NCBI GenBank assembly: GCA_028551475.1
Contig: CM052354.1
Location: 24,265,258 to 24,329,257, forward strand
Length of the DNA stretch: 64,000 nt
Origin: Casuarina equisetifolia
Lineage: Eukaryota > Streptophyta > Magnoliopsida > Fagales > Casuarinaceae
Direction: 5' to 3'
This document shows, in pieces, positions 1 to 11,215 of the stretch. The position numbers and the translations under genes were made by a program. Under the pieces are notes generated by a model. The model saw only the letters and a list, made by a program, of their open reading frames with translations. It had not been told where the DNA came from and did not search any database. Position 1 is the first letter of the stretch. Each line of letters opens with the position of its first letter.

Positions 1-535
1 GGCTGCACTATATTCCGAATCATTGAGACTTGTTGAAACAATTGTACAGCTTAGATCCACCACCTTTTTAGTATATCTCTTTTGAAAGTAGACTCAGCTG
101 TCGGAATTGGAATCCTCGGTTCCACCATTTGATACTATATTTTGAAGCCTGAAATTCTATATCCTTCTCAGGCTTGGCAATTACATGAAAACAAATCTGA
201 TGTTGAGCTTGTGGACTCTACATTATCAAACTTCAATGAAGAGGAAGTGAAACGCGTGATAGGGGTATCTCTACTGTGCACACAAAAGTCCCCAGTGTTA
301 CGGCCATCAATGTCGCGCGTGGTGGCAATGCTTGCAGGAGATATTGAAGTCAGCACTGTAACCTCAAGACCTGGATATTTGACTGATTGGAAGTTTGATG
401 ACTGATGGTGCAACCAAAGGAACCGCTGACAGCAATTTTGACTCATCAAGTCCAAGCATGGCGGCTGATTTAGGAATTTAGAATTAAATCCTTCTAAACC
501 CATTCTGCATGAGAGTACCAAAAGAAGGTAGGTGA
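1..535 (+). CDS. RLK-A: 3' end of an LRR VIII-2 receptor-like kinase (partial)
   Basis: Only the last intron and last exon lie in the window; the gene starts beyond the left edge. Bases 1-171 align to the last intron of RLK-D, ending in the same ttctcag acceptor. The exon runs from 172 to a stop at 403-405. It encodes kinase subdomains X-XI, including [17 protein letters not shown] and [11 protein letters not shown], and then a tail ending TDWKFDD. RLK-D continues for about 45 more residues after that point. Here the aligned tail sequence continues to about 535 but in another frame, so the end is shortened. The missing part lies outside the kinase domain, so the product could still work. It is the only RLK in the window on the + strand. 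Family assignment is firm; whether the gene is functional cannot be judged. Confidence 0.75.
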
Positions 536-659
536 GAATCGGTCTCTCTGTTCTTATTACCTTCTTTTAACTTTATTCTTCCTTTGGATGAACTTCAGAC
601 ATTGCATATTCTTTAGTTCCGGGAATAATGTGTAGTTACGTTCAGATCTACTTGATTTT

Positions 660-2880
660 AAAGTGAATTTTCGTTTTAATCTTTTCTTTGAGGTTTGGTA
701 ACTTCGTTACATGTTAGCATACAGGAGCAGACACATGGCACTACTGAAGAAGAGTACTGAAAGAGGGCATGATATTAATCATCTTCTTTGTTTATTAAGA
801 TCCCTCATGAAGTAGTTGAATATACCTTTTAGAAATGTCTAAGTTCTCCCAAAGTTTCTCGATGACTCAAATCACCCCATGGGTGACTTGAAAGTTCACC
901 GTTTCTGGTGTGGGATGCGACAAGCAGTCCCACATTGGTAAATAATAGCTCCCCAGAGCACTTTGTACTTTATAAAACAGCTCCCCGGAGCACTCTAACC
1001 ATATCGTTGATAGAAATTCCCGTTATATATGAGTAAAAATTAAATAATTGAATTATACTAATAAATATGTAATTATATCCAAGACTCACAGTAGTAGCTG
1101 AAGACTTTATCAAAAGCTTTATAATAAAATCACTTCAAATATATGGTCCAACAACAGGAGTTTTTTTAAAATGGTTCAAATTTTTATCTCAAAAATGTAT
1201 CGTTAAACGTTTAATAATCTGCACGTTTTGTATTGATACTTGAAAGCTATGTCAAGCACTTTATAATATAATGCATAATTTAATATTTATTGCCCAACAG
1301 GATTTTATGAGATAAAGTACATATCCCCTTGTTTTCTCGTATTTTTTATTTTCTTCTTTTTTTCTAAATAAAGTACATGAGATAATTTTTTTTTCCTATT
1401 ATATATCTTGAATAACTAGCGTTTGCATTACATGATATATAAACAACCATGAAATTTGAAGGATCCTATTTTCTTTTATTTGCATACTAAGATGACAAAT
1501 GTAAGAAAAAATGAAAATTAGCCATTAAACATTTTCCATTTGGTACAAATGAAGGAAGGGCATTGTTCTCATCAGCATTAGCATCATTCAGTAGCCTACA
1601 TCTCCCTCTGCCACCCACGAATGGTTTATTTCTCGATATTTATGTCATTTTAATATGCGATTCCTTAAGCTAACAATAGTTCTCTTTATGTATTATTTAT
1701 TGGTTTTGTAACATTGAATGGATAACTAGTAACTAATCATTTCTGTTTCAACTTTAATAATTTGATAGATTTGTCCCTTTGTTCATAATTAGTAGTATTA
1801 TATTTTTATTATTATAATGTAACCATATTTTAGTATTATATACACTTATCTTTGTTCTAAAAAAATGCTATATGAGTTTTGCTTAATGTGATATAATCAT
1901 GTGTACTTATTGTTTTGTGTCCAAGGAAGTGCCTAGTAATTTATTATTATCATTAGAAATCCACAAATTTCAAACCAAAGATTTGGCCAAATGTATTACT
2001 TTGTATATCTATAATTAAAAATAAATAAATAGAAGTAAAATAAGGAAACAAAACATTAAATACTCTATGGTAATGACAACTTGGAAGAGGGAATTGTAAA
2101 GCTTTTGTCTTTTGTTTTAATTCAAAGATTACAAAATAAAGTATGCAAACACTTTATATTTTGACTAAAGTAATTTTGTCAAATAGTCAAGATTTTTTTC
2201 ATCTTATTATCCAATAAATATGTCTTTATAAGTCATAAATAAATTGTAACTCAAGAATAAGAGGAACTTCTTTAATTCAATTTTTGTGTAAGAAAATGAT
2301 AGTTTGGGATTGCACATAAAAGGTATTTTTTTCCTTCCAATATAGAAACTCATATACTTGTCAAACTTGAAATCAAGAAATCCTAAATAACATTTACATT
2401 AAATTGAATAAGATGTTTGTCAAAAAAAATGTAGTAATAATATGCTAAAGTGAAACATTAATTCATGCTTAAACCAACAAATAATTTGATGTGTATATAT
2501 GAATAATTAATTCAATCTCATTCTTGAAGTAACTGTATTTTTTCATTATCAACATTCTTATTTCATTATCACTTCAAATAAATTGTTGTGAAAATATTTA
2601 AATACAAAGCTACTATTATCATTCATCTATAAATCATGGATTAATAAGAACTATACGAAAATCTAAGAACTAAATTTGCTTTTTTCCTAATAATAAAAAC
2701 AAAACTACACGGGTCGTGATCAATTCGACCCACGTCGCTGAATGCGAAGATAAGAGTGTTTAAAAGTAATGGCGATGATGGATTAAACCAAGAAGGCTTT
2801 GAATTCGGAAATCTGACCTGATTCCACGAGTCTTCATATCTGTGAAATTGCCCTAATCTTTCGATCTCTGTGAAAAGTAC
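660..2880. other. AT-rich intergenic region
   Basis: This is the stretch between the RLK-A 3' end and SCI1. It is very AT-rich with many homopolymer runs, and no reading frame has coding character. At 926-938 there is agtcccacattgg, which resembles the plant snRNA upstream element, with tttataaaa about 30 bases downstream, but no snRNA sequence follows. The last 180 bases are probably the promoter and 5' leader of SCI1. They hold a tiny upstream frame, MAMMD, at 2769-2786. Confidence 0.5.
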
Positions 2881-2883
2881 AGA

Positions 2884-5800
2884 ATGGGAAGCGATAGGAT
2901 GTCTAAGGAGAGAAGAAGCAAGAAGAGAAGTTCATATTCTTCAGGCTCTGAAGGTTCTTAATAAATATTTTCTCGCAATTCTTTGATTTTTTTTCTTACG
3001 CCCGTTTACTCGCAGAGGAAGCCATGGAAAACCGAAAACAATTTTTGTTTATTTTGTTTAATTTTTTCTTCTGTTTTCGGTGATTTTGATTCTCTCTTTT
3101 CCTGCACTTTCTCACCAACTAAACATGAGTATTGTGTTTTGCTTTTGTTGCTTGTGGAACCACAGATGAGGGGAAAAACAAGAGACAGAGAAGGGAAGAG
3201 GATGGCGAGAGAAAGAGCAGAAAGAGAGATGACAAGGAGAAGCGAACAGACAAGAAGTCCCGCAAGGACTCCAAGCGCCATTCTGACAAAGGTTTAAAAT
3301 GCATTTCGGAATTATTAGCTTAATTATGTTGGTATTTGGGCAGTTTTGTATATGTTTACTTATCAATTTTAACATCTTGTAATGAATGCTTTCGGAAGTG
3401 TTTAGAAGCTGATCATTTTATAAATTCTGGATGTCTTGATAGCGGCAGAACAAAGCTATTGGGTTAAACTTTTTAGTTTGGCCTTCTCATGGACATTCAA
3501 GTTAGTCATAAGTAGGCGAATAATGTTTTACAGTCCAACTTACATTATAGGTTTCTCAGTTTTAGGGTTTCTGAGAGTCATTTAGATTGTATTGAAAGTG
3601 TTAAAAATTATAATTTTCCGTCATATCTGGTGTTTGTGTAATGGGACGAATAAGAAATGAAGAAAAGAGGACAAGGAGATAGTTGATTTGACTTGGAAAA
3701 GTTATGCGAGGGGGATAGCTTGAGACATCACTTGCACACGAAAAGGTCAGCCATGTATATTGTTTGATGAATTTGTATTGTATGTTGGCCTTGCTGGATA
3801 TGTTCATATGTGTCCTTGGCTTTGACACTTTCGTTGTGCTTGTTATTCTTATTAACAGTTCTAAACCTCTTTTGAAAGGCCTAAGTTTTGTCCCTCACCT
3901 TTTGTATCTAGAAACCCGAGATTGTTAGTGTAAGATTGAAAGATGAGTAAGACGTAAAAGCATTGTATAAGATTTGTGATCTTATGTTAAAATCAAATTT
4001 TGATGATACGATCTGGAAAGAAAAAATAAGCAATCTCTTTTCAGGGACTGAAAATTGGTCGTATGCTTTCTAAACTGAAGTTTTAACTTCGTGTTCAGAA
4101 AATTTGCGGTTCAACAGTAATATCCTATACATTGAGATACAAAACATCTCTTGGCAAGTTAACATATGCCTGGTTTCTGCTCTGAATGTCCTATAGGCCT
4201 ATTAATTTCTCGAATTTCCTTGGTGCATTTAACTATGGACCCGATTGCTGCTATATGCCTTGATGAATTACTAATCTTAAGGAGATAGTGATCTTGAGTT
4301 TTTTGTTTTCTATGTATGGAGTTGGTTCCGAGATTATCTTCTTACTTTAACACTCTGCTCTGAAGGTATAAGAGCCTGAAAATTCTTTTGATTGTTACAT
4401 GGAAATGTCGTTTATATAATTGATTAACAGGATTTTTTGATTTACTTTACTAGCAGCATGTGTTTTGTTCTGTTTGTTCTGTTTTTTGCAGTTTATATCA
4501 TTTAATGTTTGCATTATTTGTGCTGGATCAACAGCCTTTCTTTTTTGGGTCAAACACGATCTGGCCCTAACACAATTCATTCTTCCACTGTTCTCATTCT
4601 GTTGCCCTGAATCTACCATGTCAGTAATGCATAGGTTTAAGAGGGGAGCAAAAGATGTTTCTTGTTCCTTTTGGCATAACTTGCTAAGTCCTTGTATCTG
4701 ATACTTTCCTTGTGTCCTTTGGTATGCCAATTTCAATTGTTCATTTTGCCAAGTTACAGAATTCCTCAATGGTCACCCTTGCCTTATCCTGTAGGACTTA
4801 AAGTTCTTCATGGAAAATTTTTATCATATTGACTTGACATTATTGCCTCAGAGAAGAAGTCAAAGGATAAGCACAAACGCAAACATCACAAAAGTGATCG
4901 TCACTTGGTAAGTCCTCTGTTATAGCTTTTTATGGTTAGAGCTTTGCTGTTGGTCTTCTCTTTTTGTAGCAATTAATTGATTCCGATTTTCTGCTTTATA
5001 TATTCTTGATATTATCCCATTCAGTCATTTGTTCTATCAATTAAAATTCCAAACTCTAGATATAAAGTTGACATAAAAGTGTCTACTCAACACAAGAAAT
5101 TCTTATTCACAAGCTTCAGGTTTTCACTCTCTTTGTCAGCAACCCTTCTTTGATTCAGTATCATGAAACGTTTGAGAAGACTGTCTAATAAGATTCAGTA
5201 TAATTTGAATACATAAAAATGACGAGTGTTTATTAAACTGGAGATTAGATTTTATAAGGAATATGTTAAAAAGTGGAGTGTTTGACTGAATGCTTCGTAA
5301 CCATGGTGACACCGTATGTACTTTGACCTTTTGCTTTTAAGATGCCTGAAAACTTTGCATTCACATATTTGCTAATTCATCCATAGTGTATACTATCAGT
5401 AATTGTTAGAGTTATAAACGAGATTGTTAGAGAACTTACTGATTTGGTTAAGGAACTTGTCCGCTGTCCATGACCTTGGATGAATATGACATACAGTGAA
5501 TGAACAAAGGTCCTAATGAAAGCAGCAGTTGGAAACTCGTATTTATTTTGCCCTGGCAACAAACAATGTGTGTTTGTTATAGAACCTACACATTTGTCTT
5601 CCTCAGTTTCATTTAATTGAGGCCATCGTAAATGTAACCAGTCTTACTCGCAATTTGTTTGTTGGGTTCCTTCTTTCTTTGTTTAGTAGGCATAGTAGGG
5701 AGAACTTTGAAGTTATTTATTTTGAGTATCATTTGGTTACTACTTTATAAATTTATCTTCTAGCCCATATATCCACCCACTGATATTTTTCTTTTTCTTT

Positions 5801-6048
5801 TTTCTTGGTGGAAGAAGAATGAGGTCCAAGAGCTGTCCAATGATGACTATTTTTCTAAGAATAATGAGTTTGCTACCTGGTTGAAAGAAAAGAAAAGCGT
5901 GTTTTTCTCTGACCTTTCCTCTGAGTCTGCACATGAACTGTTCTCAGATTTTGTCAAGGCATGGAACGACCAAAAGCTTGAATCCCGTTACTATAAGGGC
6001 ATTGCAAGTGCGCCACGGACATCGCATAACTGGAAAATCAAAAAGTAG
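2884..6048 (+). CDS. SCI1: SCI1: style cell-cycle inhibitor 1-like protein
   Basis: Four exons fit GT-AG rules and stay in frame: 2884-2953, 3166-3291, 4852-4907 and 5818-6048 (the acceptor at 5815 is an alternative). Together they encode about 160 residues, normal for the family. The start MGSDRMSKERRSKKRSS matches known members. The first half is extremely rich in Lys, Arg, Asp and Glu (RKRDDKEKRTDKKSRK, KSKDKHKRKHHK), typical of a nuclear or nucleolar protein. The last exon holds the conserved C-terminal domain, with DDYFSKNNEFATWLKEKK, FFSDLSSESAHELFSDFV and ESRYYKGIASAPRTSHNWK. In tobacco, SCI1 is a nuclear protein that restrains cell proliferation in stigma and style; that role is taken from the family. 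The gene lies alone inside an RLK array, and its last exon has a broken second copy at about 7990-8165. Confidence 0.88.
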
Positions 6049-7130
6049 AGCCAGAAACTATGACACACTGATTTCGAACTCTGCTTAGCCTTCAAATCTA
6101 CTGATTTGCAGTCTGCTTGGGAAGGATACATCTATTTTCTGAATATGCATAAATGTAAAAGCTATCTTTTATGAGTAATTTTCCTAGTCTTTCCATGAAG
6201 AGTGCCTGTAAAAAAGAGAAAATGGACTTTTGGAATGAGTGCAGAGAAAAGCCAAGGGCTTCCTTTGTTTGGCAGAATAGAGAGCCACATGCAAATTGGA
6301 TCTCGCTCGTATTCTATTTTGCTTTTAAACAGCTTTATTGATAATGTTCTTATAGTTTTATCTTATTCATTGGGTTTGAGATTCGAATTCAGGCTTGGGA
6401 CTTGTTTTCTATTAAATTTTGTATCCTTCAAGGGTTGCATCCACTTGACTCACATCGACGTCCCCGCTGGTGCTATGAAAATGGACATTGTTTTTGCAAT
6501 ATATTTCGACATCGAAGCTTTAATCTATTTTATCTACATTTTAATTCTCGAATCAAACTCTGTTAAAATATCAGTTAATCTACATTTTAATCAATCTGGA
6601 TTTTAGATAAATCATAATATATTAGGAGATCATAACAAGTGAACAAGATTTGATATGCTCATGATTTGAGGAAGCTTCATGCTTTCAACTCAACCGTACA
6701 TACTATTCAGTTTGACGTGTAATAGGTGAACAAGTGTTTGTGTAAATTTTATTTTATTGTAGAAAATTTTTGAATCTTAACATTTACTGGTTAGATCCAT
6801 TTTGGTCCTAAATAAAAATCAATCATATCTGGATGTAAATCGTCTATCAAAGAATGAGTTAGTTTTCCAAATGTTAAATTTCTTATTGTTAGTTGGTTTG
6901 TCAGTTAAATTGTTATTGATGTCTTTTGGTTAGTAAAATACTATCCTAATTTAATATTAATAGGAAATTATCTATTTAAATATTGAACCACACCGATTGA
7001 TACCAACTTGCCAAAAATAAGTTATAAAAGGGGATTTGACAAAATAAAAATTACTAATTGTGTACCTACTTAGTTTTCAGTGGGATAACGAATGCAACTC
7101 GGGACAAGATTTTGGTTCTTAGTTACATCT
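6049..7130. other. SCI1 3' flank and intergenic DNA
   Basis: It holds the SCI1 3' untranslated region and AT-rich DNA. A 134-codon open frame at 6202-6606 shows no recognisable domain and is probably chance. Around 6560-6680 there is similarity to 54190-54250 in the RLK-D upstream flank (both contain gatttgaggaagctt). Around 7040-7075 there is weaker similarity to 21825-21850, upstream of RLK-B. Confidence 0.45.
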
Positions 7131-7870
7131 GTATGATCAATTAAACCATGAGATGAAGTGCTTTTATTACAAACTGAACTCTTGACTTATTAAGAAGAAT
7201 AGATGCAGGATTCTGCAGAAAATTCACAACTACAATAAGAAAGAATTAATAGCAAAATGACTAGAGCTAGATGACACTTTGACAACCCATGTGAGCCTCC
7301 AAGATGTGATGGGGCATGAATCTAGGGAGGGAAATGATATTCAAGGTTTCCTTTCCCTCAAAGATGGTTGAGTTTTCATATTTCCAAACTCCAATATGAT
7401 GTAATATATTGGGTATGAGTTTAGTCGAAAGTTTAGCTGTTTAAGATTCCTTTGCATTTTCAATGAAGCCTCATAGTGAAGCCTCTCATAGGTGTCTAAT
7501 TATAAGTTTACCTATACAAGTGGAATGATGTTACACAGTTAGTTATCATTTGATTCAATCCATCAATGGGAAGTCAACAAATACTCCCAGCAACACAAAC
7601 AAATGACTATAGAAGTCAGCGACAACTCCCACTTGCCACCTTGACAAAGCTGCTTTTAAGTTCGCATTGGGATTTCTAATCATCAAGGAAATGAGTCAAG
7701 TTATCAATGAACTTGTCTGTTCTCAATTTGCCGAAACCTCAAATTGGAAGTTACAACTATAAGGAAGCAGGACAAGTTATATTTAAAGTCTTTAAAAAGT
7801 AATTATTTTGAAAGAAATTTTTGTGTCTACTTAGAATTGACTTTTGAAAAGTTAATGTTAAGATTCAAAA
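7130..7870 (+). repeat. Diverged duplicate of 56120-56880 (RLK-flank block)
   Basis: This segment aligns along its length with 56120-56880 in the same orientation. Shared runs include gagatgaagtgcttttatta, atgactagagct and gatgtgatggggcatgaa, interrupted by small indels. In the other copy the block lies between the RLK-D upstream region and the RLK-E 3' end. Here it lies just before the broken SCI1 exon. No coding region is evident in either copy. It is best read as old intergenic DNA copied together with the RLK array. Confidence 0.7.
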
Positions 7871-7924
7871 GTAATCATTTCCTTCTTCTTTTTTTTTTTT
7901 GGGTCGGTGAAGGTCCTCAAACTT

Positions 7925-8165
7925 ATCTCGTAGCCTAAATATCCATAAGCTAATTTCTTTTTCTTTTTTTCAAGTTTTTTTTTTTTGTTGGAAGAAGAAT
8001 GAGGCCCAAGAGCTGTCCAATGATGACTATTTCTCTAAGAATAATGAATTTGCAACCTGATTGAAAGAGGAGAAAAACGTGGTTTTCTCCGACTTCTCCT
8101 TTGAGTCAGGACATGAACTGTTCTCGTATATTGTCAAGGCCTGGAAAAGCCGAAAGCCAGAAGCT
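7925..8165 (+). pseudogene. Broken duplicate of SCI1 intron-3 end and exon 4
   Basis: The segment repeats the end of SCI1 intron 3 (tagcctaaatatcc, a pyrimidine tract, then ggaagaagaatgag) and most of exon 4. Translation gives DDYFSKNNEFAT, then a stop where SCI1 has W, then KEEKNVVFSDFSFESGHELF. Similarity stops near KSRKPEA, so the last conserved motif (RTSHNWK) is missing. There is no start and no upstream exons. From 8061 the frame stays open into unrelated sequence to 8303. A shorter relic of the same intron end lies near 23020-23060. Confidence 0.75.
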
Positions 8166-8219
8166 GGAAAAGCCACGTTGTTATTGAACTCAAAGAATGA
8201 GAAACTGCTGGAATTGGGC

Positions 8220-8295
8220 TGCAACAATGAGAATGTTCTCATCTATCCTCTTCGATACAAAGATCCGCAGATGAGTCGAACTTCTTACCAGGAAA
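8220..8295 (-). pseudogene. Scrap of an RLK C-terminal end
   Basis: On the minus strand this reads GKKFDSSADLCIEEDR and a stop. That matches the end of RLK-C (GRNFEPSDVFSSIKEGR) and the GSNFDSS piece of the RLK-D tail. The flanking tgagaatgttctcatctatcctc matches the 3' ends of RLK-C (24090-24120) and RLK-D (about 41776-41800). No further kinase sequence adjoins it, so it is a remnant of a lost RLK copy. The match is short, hence moderate confidence. Confidence 0.5.
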
Positions 8296-8354
8296 GAAAA
8301 TAAGGAAATTGAACTTTGACCTTCTGTTCAGCTCGTTTGAGTTCTCCCACATAA

Positions 8355-8540
8355 GCCATTAACGCACGCAGGGACTCTTATCCTAGTTCCAGTGATATTC
8401 CGGCGACAGATTCAATTTCTCAGACCATTCCGTTGTTCAGAGGTGCAGATCTGTCACGAGAGGATCCCTGCGTTGCAACAGAAGAAAACCTGACTCGGTA
8501 TAAGGAGACGGAATTAGAGAAGGCGCACACACGATTTTAA
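8355..8540 (+). other. Unidentified coding-like open segment (possible last exon)
   Basis: An open frame of about 61 codons without an ATG ends with TAA at 8538-8540. It translates as ARRDSYPSSSDIPATDSIS, then TIPLFRGADL, CVATEENLTRYKETELEK and finally AHTRF. Base composition is less AT-rich than the surroundings and the residues look protein-like, with a charged helix-like end. I do not recognise the family. It could be the last exon of a captured host gene, since it follows the SCI1 and RLK scraps directly. Confidence 0.35.
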
Positions 8541-8747
8541 GGTAGTGGGCAAATATTTAGAGGAGTTCATGCAAAAAAAAAAAAAAAGCTCTACCTAATT
8601 TTGAGTGCATCATTAAGTATATATAGCAAAAGGATGAAATACCAACGGTACTTAACCCCCTTCGCCCAAGCAACTGGCAAACTTAGTGGAAATTACAGCA
8701 AAGACTCAAGTTTTGGTCAAACTTCAGAGCTCCCGGGAAATTCTTGC

Positions 8748-11215
8748 GTAGAGCCGACGGGTCGTCTTTCTCCCATTTTCTTCCTCTCTTTCATTGGTCT
8801 CCATGATGCAAGTTTTAATCAATCTCTAATGAGATCACAAGCCCAGGATTTGCATAGTCAGATCTAAAATACCAAATAAATATTAACAAAATAAAATGAG
8901 ATGAAAAATAAGAAATAATACTTTTCTTTTATTCTTATGCACAAATGCAAAATTTGATTTTTAAATTTGGTAAATATCCTCTATTTTCATTTTGAAAGTA
9001 CAAGCTCAATGAAGAACCTAAAGCACCTTTTGTTAATCTTAATACTCTGAATAGTATGCTTAAATATTGAGCTAGAAGATAAGACATAGTCTTAATCTTA
9101 TGTGTTACCAAATAGACTCACTCATCATGGCTCTATTTAATTAACTACAATCCACACTAGTTAATTCATAATTTAAAACTTAGTCTCACTTTATTAGACC
9201 AACATTAATATAAGTTCACCTTATAATAAGCTTTACAAAAATAAGCTAACACATGAAATACAAGAGACCACTGAGCGTTTCACGAATTAAAGGAGTTCCC
9301 AGTGGCCAGCTGTTCACGAGAAGGACCGGGTGGTGGCTTCAGGACTCTCTCACTCTGGTCATACTGATCGATCTCCATACCCTCAGCGGTGGCCGGCTGT
9401 TCTCGGGAAGGACCGGGTGGTGGCTTCGGGCCAATTCTTTCAGCAGCAACAGGACCCATGGGGCTTGTAGCGTCATCATAATTCGAATCGGTTGAATGAA
9501 AAGTTCGTGAAGGTACAACGACCACTGGGAAATGTGAGAGCATTTCCACCACCTGCGACATTGACGGCCGTGCGTTGGGCTTTTCATTTGTGCACACCAC
9601 AGATACTGCTATCACGTATTTCACTTCCATTTCATTGAACTCTAATAATGTAGAGTCCACAAGGCCAACTTCAGAGTCGTTTTGACATAAGCGCGAAGCC
9701 TGAGAAGGATACAGGTTCTTAGGCTTCAGAAGATAATATGCAAACGGTAGCATGGTGTATTCCAATTACAATGAGTCTACCGTCAAAGAGATATTATATA
9801 AAGGTGGTAGATATTGTATGAAGCACAAGAAAATTGTTCATACCCATGAAGGAAGAGATTCTTCCAAGGTTGGGTCACAACATTTCCTCCCGCTAACGAT
9901 CTCTTGGACCACAACACCAAAGGAATACACATCAGCCTTCTTCGAAAGCTGGCCTGAGCGATAGTACTCAGGTGCCAAGTACCCACTACATCAACAACAA
10001 TCATATGCCAAATTCAGCACAACATAACTCATAAACAAAGAGACAATAAAGGATTTTATACTTCACAAAGAGATGACGCCTAATTAAGCATTCATCATCT
10101 TACCAAGTTCCTGCAACTTTGGTACTTATGTGGGTCTTTGTATTATCAAAAGGTTTGGCTAACCCAAAGTCTGATATTTTGGGGATGTAATTGCTGTCAA
10201 GTAAGATGTTACTAGCCTTCACATCTCGATGTATAATTCCAAGCCCAGAGTCCTCATGAAGATAAGCTAGACCTTTTGCTACTGCCAATAATATTTCTTT
10301 CCGTTCTGGCCAACTGAGATCCAAACTTTTGTCCCCTGCCTCATACAAGCATATAAGACTTAATGTACTTAGTATACAAACTCTAAACACATACACAAAC
10401 ACTTATATCTATACATAAAATTGCATAGTATAAAATTATATATACACTTATACAAAGAGAGATTGAGAAAAAGAATAGAAATACATCCACATACCACCTA
10501 ATGCTCGATCAAGGCTTCCATTTTCTAGAAACTCAAAAACAAGAATTTGTTCATCCCTCTCATTGCAGTACCCATACAATTTCACTAGGTTACGATGTTG
10601 CACAGAAGACATGGTAGTAATCTCACTTTTGAACTCTTTGCTTCCTTGGCGTGATCCTACAGCTCGTTTCTTCACAGCAATTGCTTTCCCATTTAATTCT
10701 CCCTATTCAATACAAAGTTGAAAAATAAAAATAAAAAGGTAGAAAGAAACCATCATCTGATGTTCCAAGCAAAACTTGACAAAAAAATCATCTTGTTTGT
10801 TAATGATACTCAATTAGTCAATTAGAGATTCCTAATATTGAAACAATTTGAAGAAACTAGATTCTCAAATGTCATTGCTCATATTGTGATTCTCATAGTT
10901 ACCAAGTCTAATAGATACTAGTTAGATAACTTTTGTTCAACATTCCATTTAAGAATATTTGTTAAAGAAGATACCACAGTTATAGAATGCTTTTTCTTTC
11001 ATCACACTAAGTGTAGAAAACAAATTGTATTGAAGAGTCCTAATCCTATGTTATTTAAAGAAAGAAATACATATCCAGTATTATGTAACACCAAATAAAG
11101 CTAAAAGAAAAAAGATTTAGTTATAAGGAAACTCATATAGGTATTCAATTTAGGAAAAGTTATGTGGATTAGAAAAGAAAAATACATTGTGTTTTTTTTA
11201 TTTGATAGTGAACTT
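8748..11215 (-). repeat. Tandem duplication, unit 1 (RLK kinase 3' half)
   Basis: This 2468-bp unit is directly followed by a second copy at 11216-13671. The two match base for base, as far as I can read, over the first roughly 2030 bp (8748-10777 and 11216-13245). They then differ by about 5% plus a 12-bp indel over the last roughly 430 bp. The unit covers the four kinase 3' exons, their introns and the 3' flank. The junction at 11215/11216 joins gaactt in an intron to gtagagccg downstream of the gene. Confidence 0.9.
9280..10702 (-). pseudogene. RLK-B duplicate: kinase exons only (unit 1)
   Basis: Four exons on the minus strand: 10702-10495, 10335-10104, 9985-9844 and 9699-9280. All are open and join in frame. 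They encode the catalytic Lys (AIAVKKRA), [19 protein letters not shown] and GYLAPEY, a subdomain XI ending RPSMSQVVEML, and a proline-rich tail. The P-loop exon and everything before it are absent, so this copy has no start and lacks the ATP-binding glycine loop. It appears identical in coding sequence to unit 2 (11748-13170). It could only be expressed by fusion or alternative splicing from RLK-B. Confidence 0.8.

Noticed and set aside
3006-3375. Antisense frames over SCI1 exon 2
   Set aside because: Shadows of a Lys/Arg-rich exon; the minus-strand translation is only low-complexity Ser/Leu.
4395-4769. Open frames on both strands in SCI1 intron 3 or its neighbour intron
   Set aside because: They lie wholly within introns bounded by good splice sites, and their translations match nothing I recognise.
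6202-6606. 134-codon open frame after SCI1
   Set aside because: No domain, hydrophobic low-complexity translation and location in the SCI1 3' flank; most likely chance.
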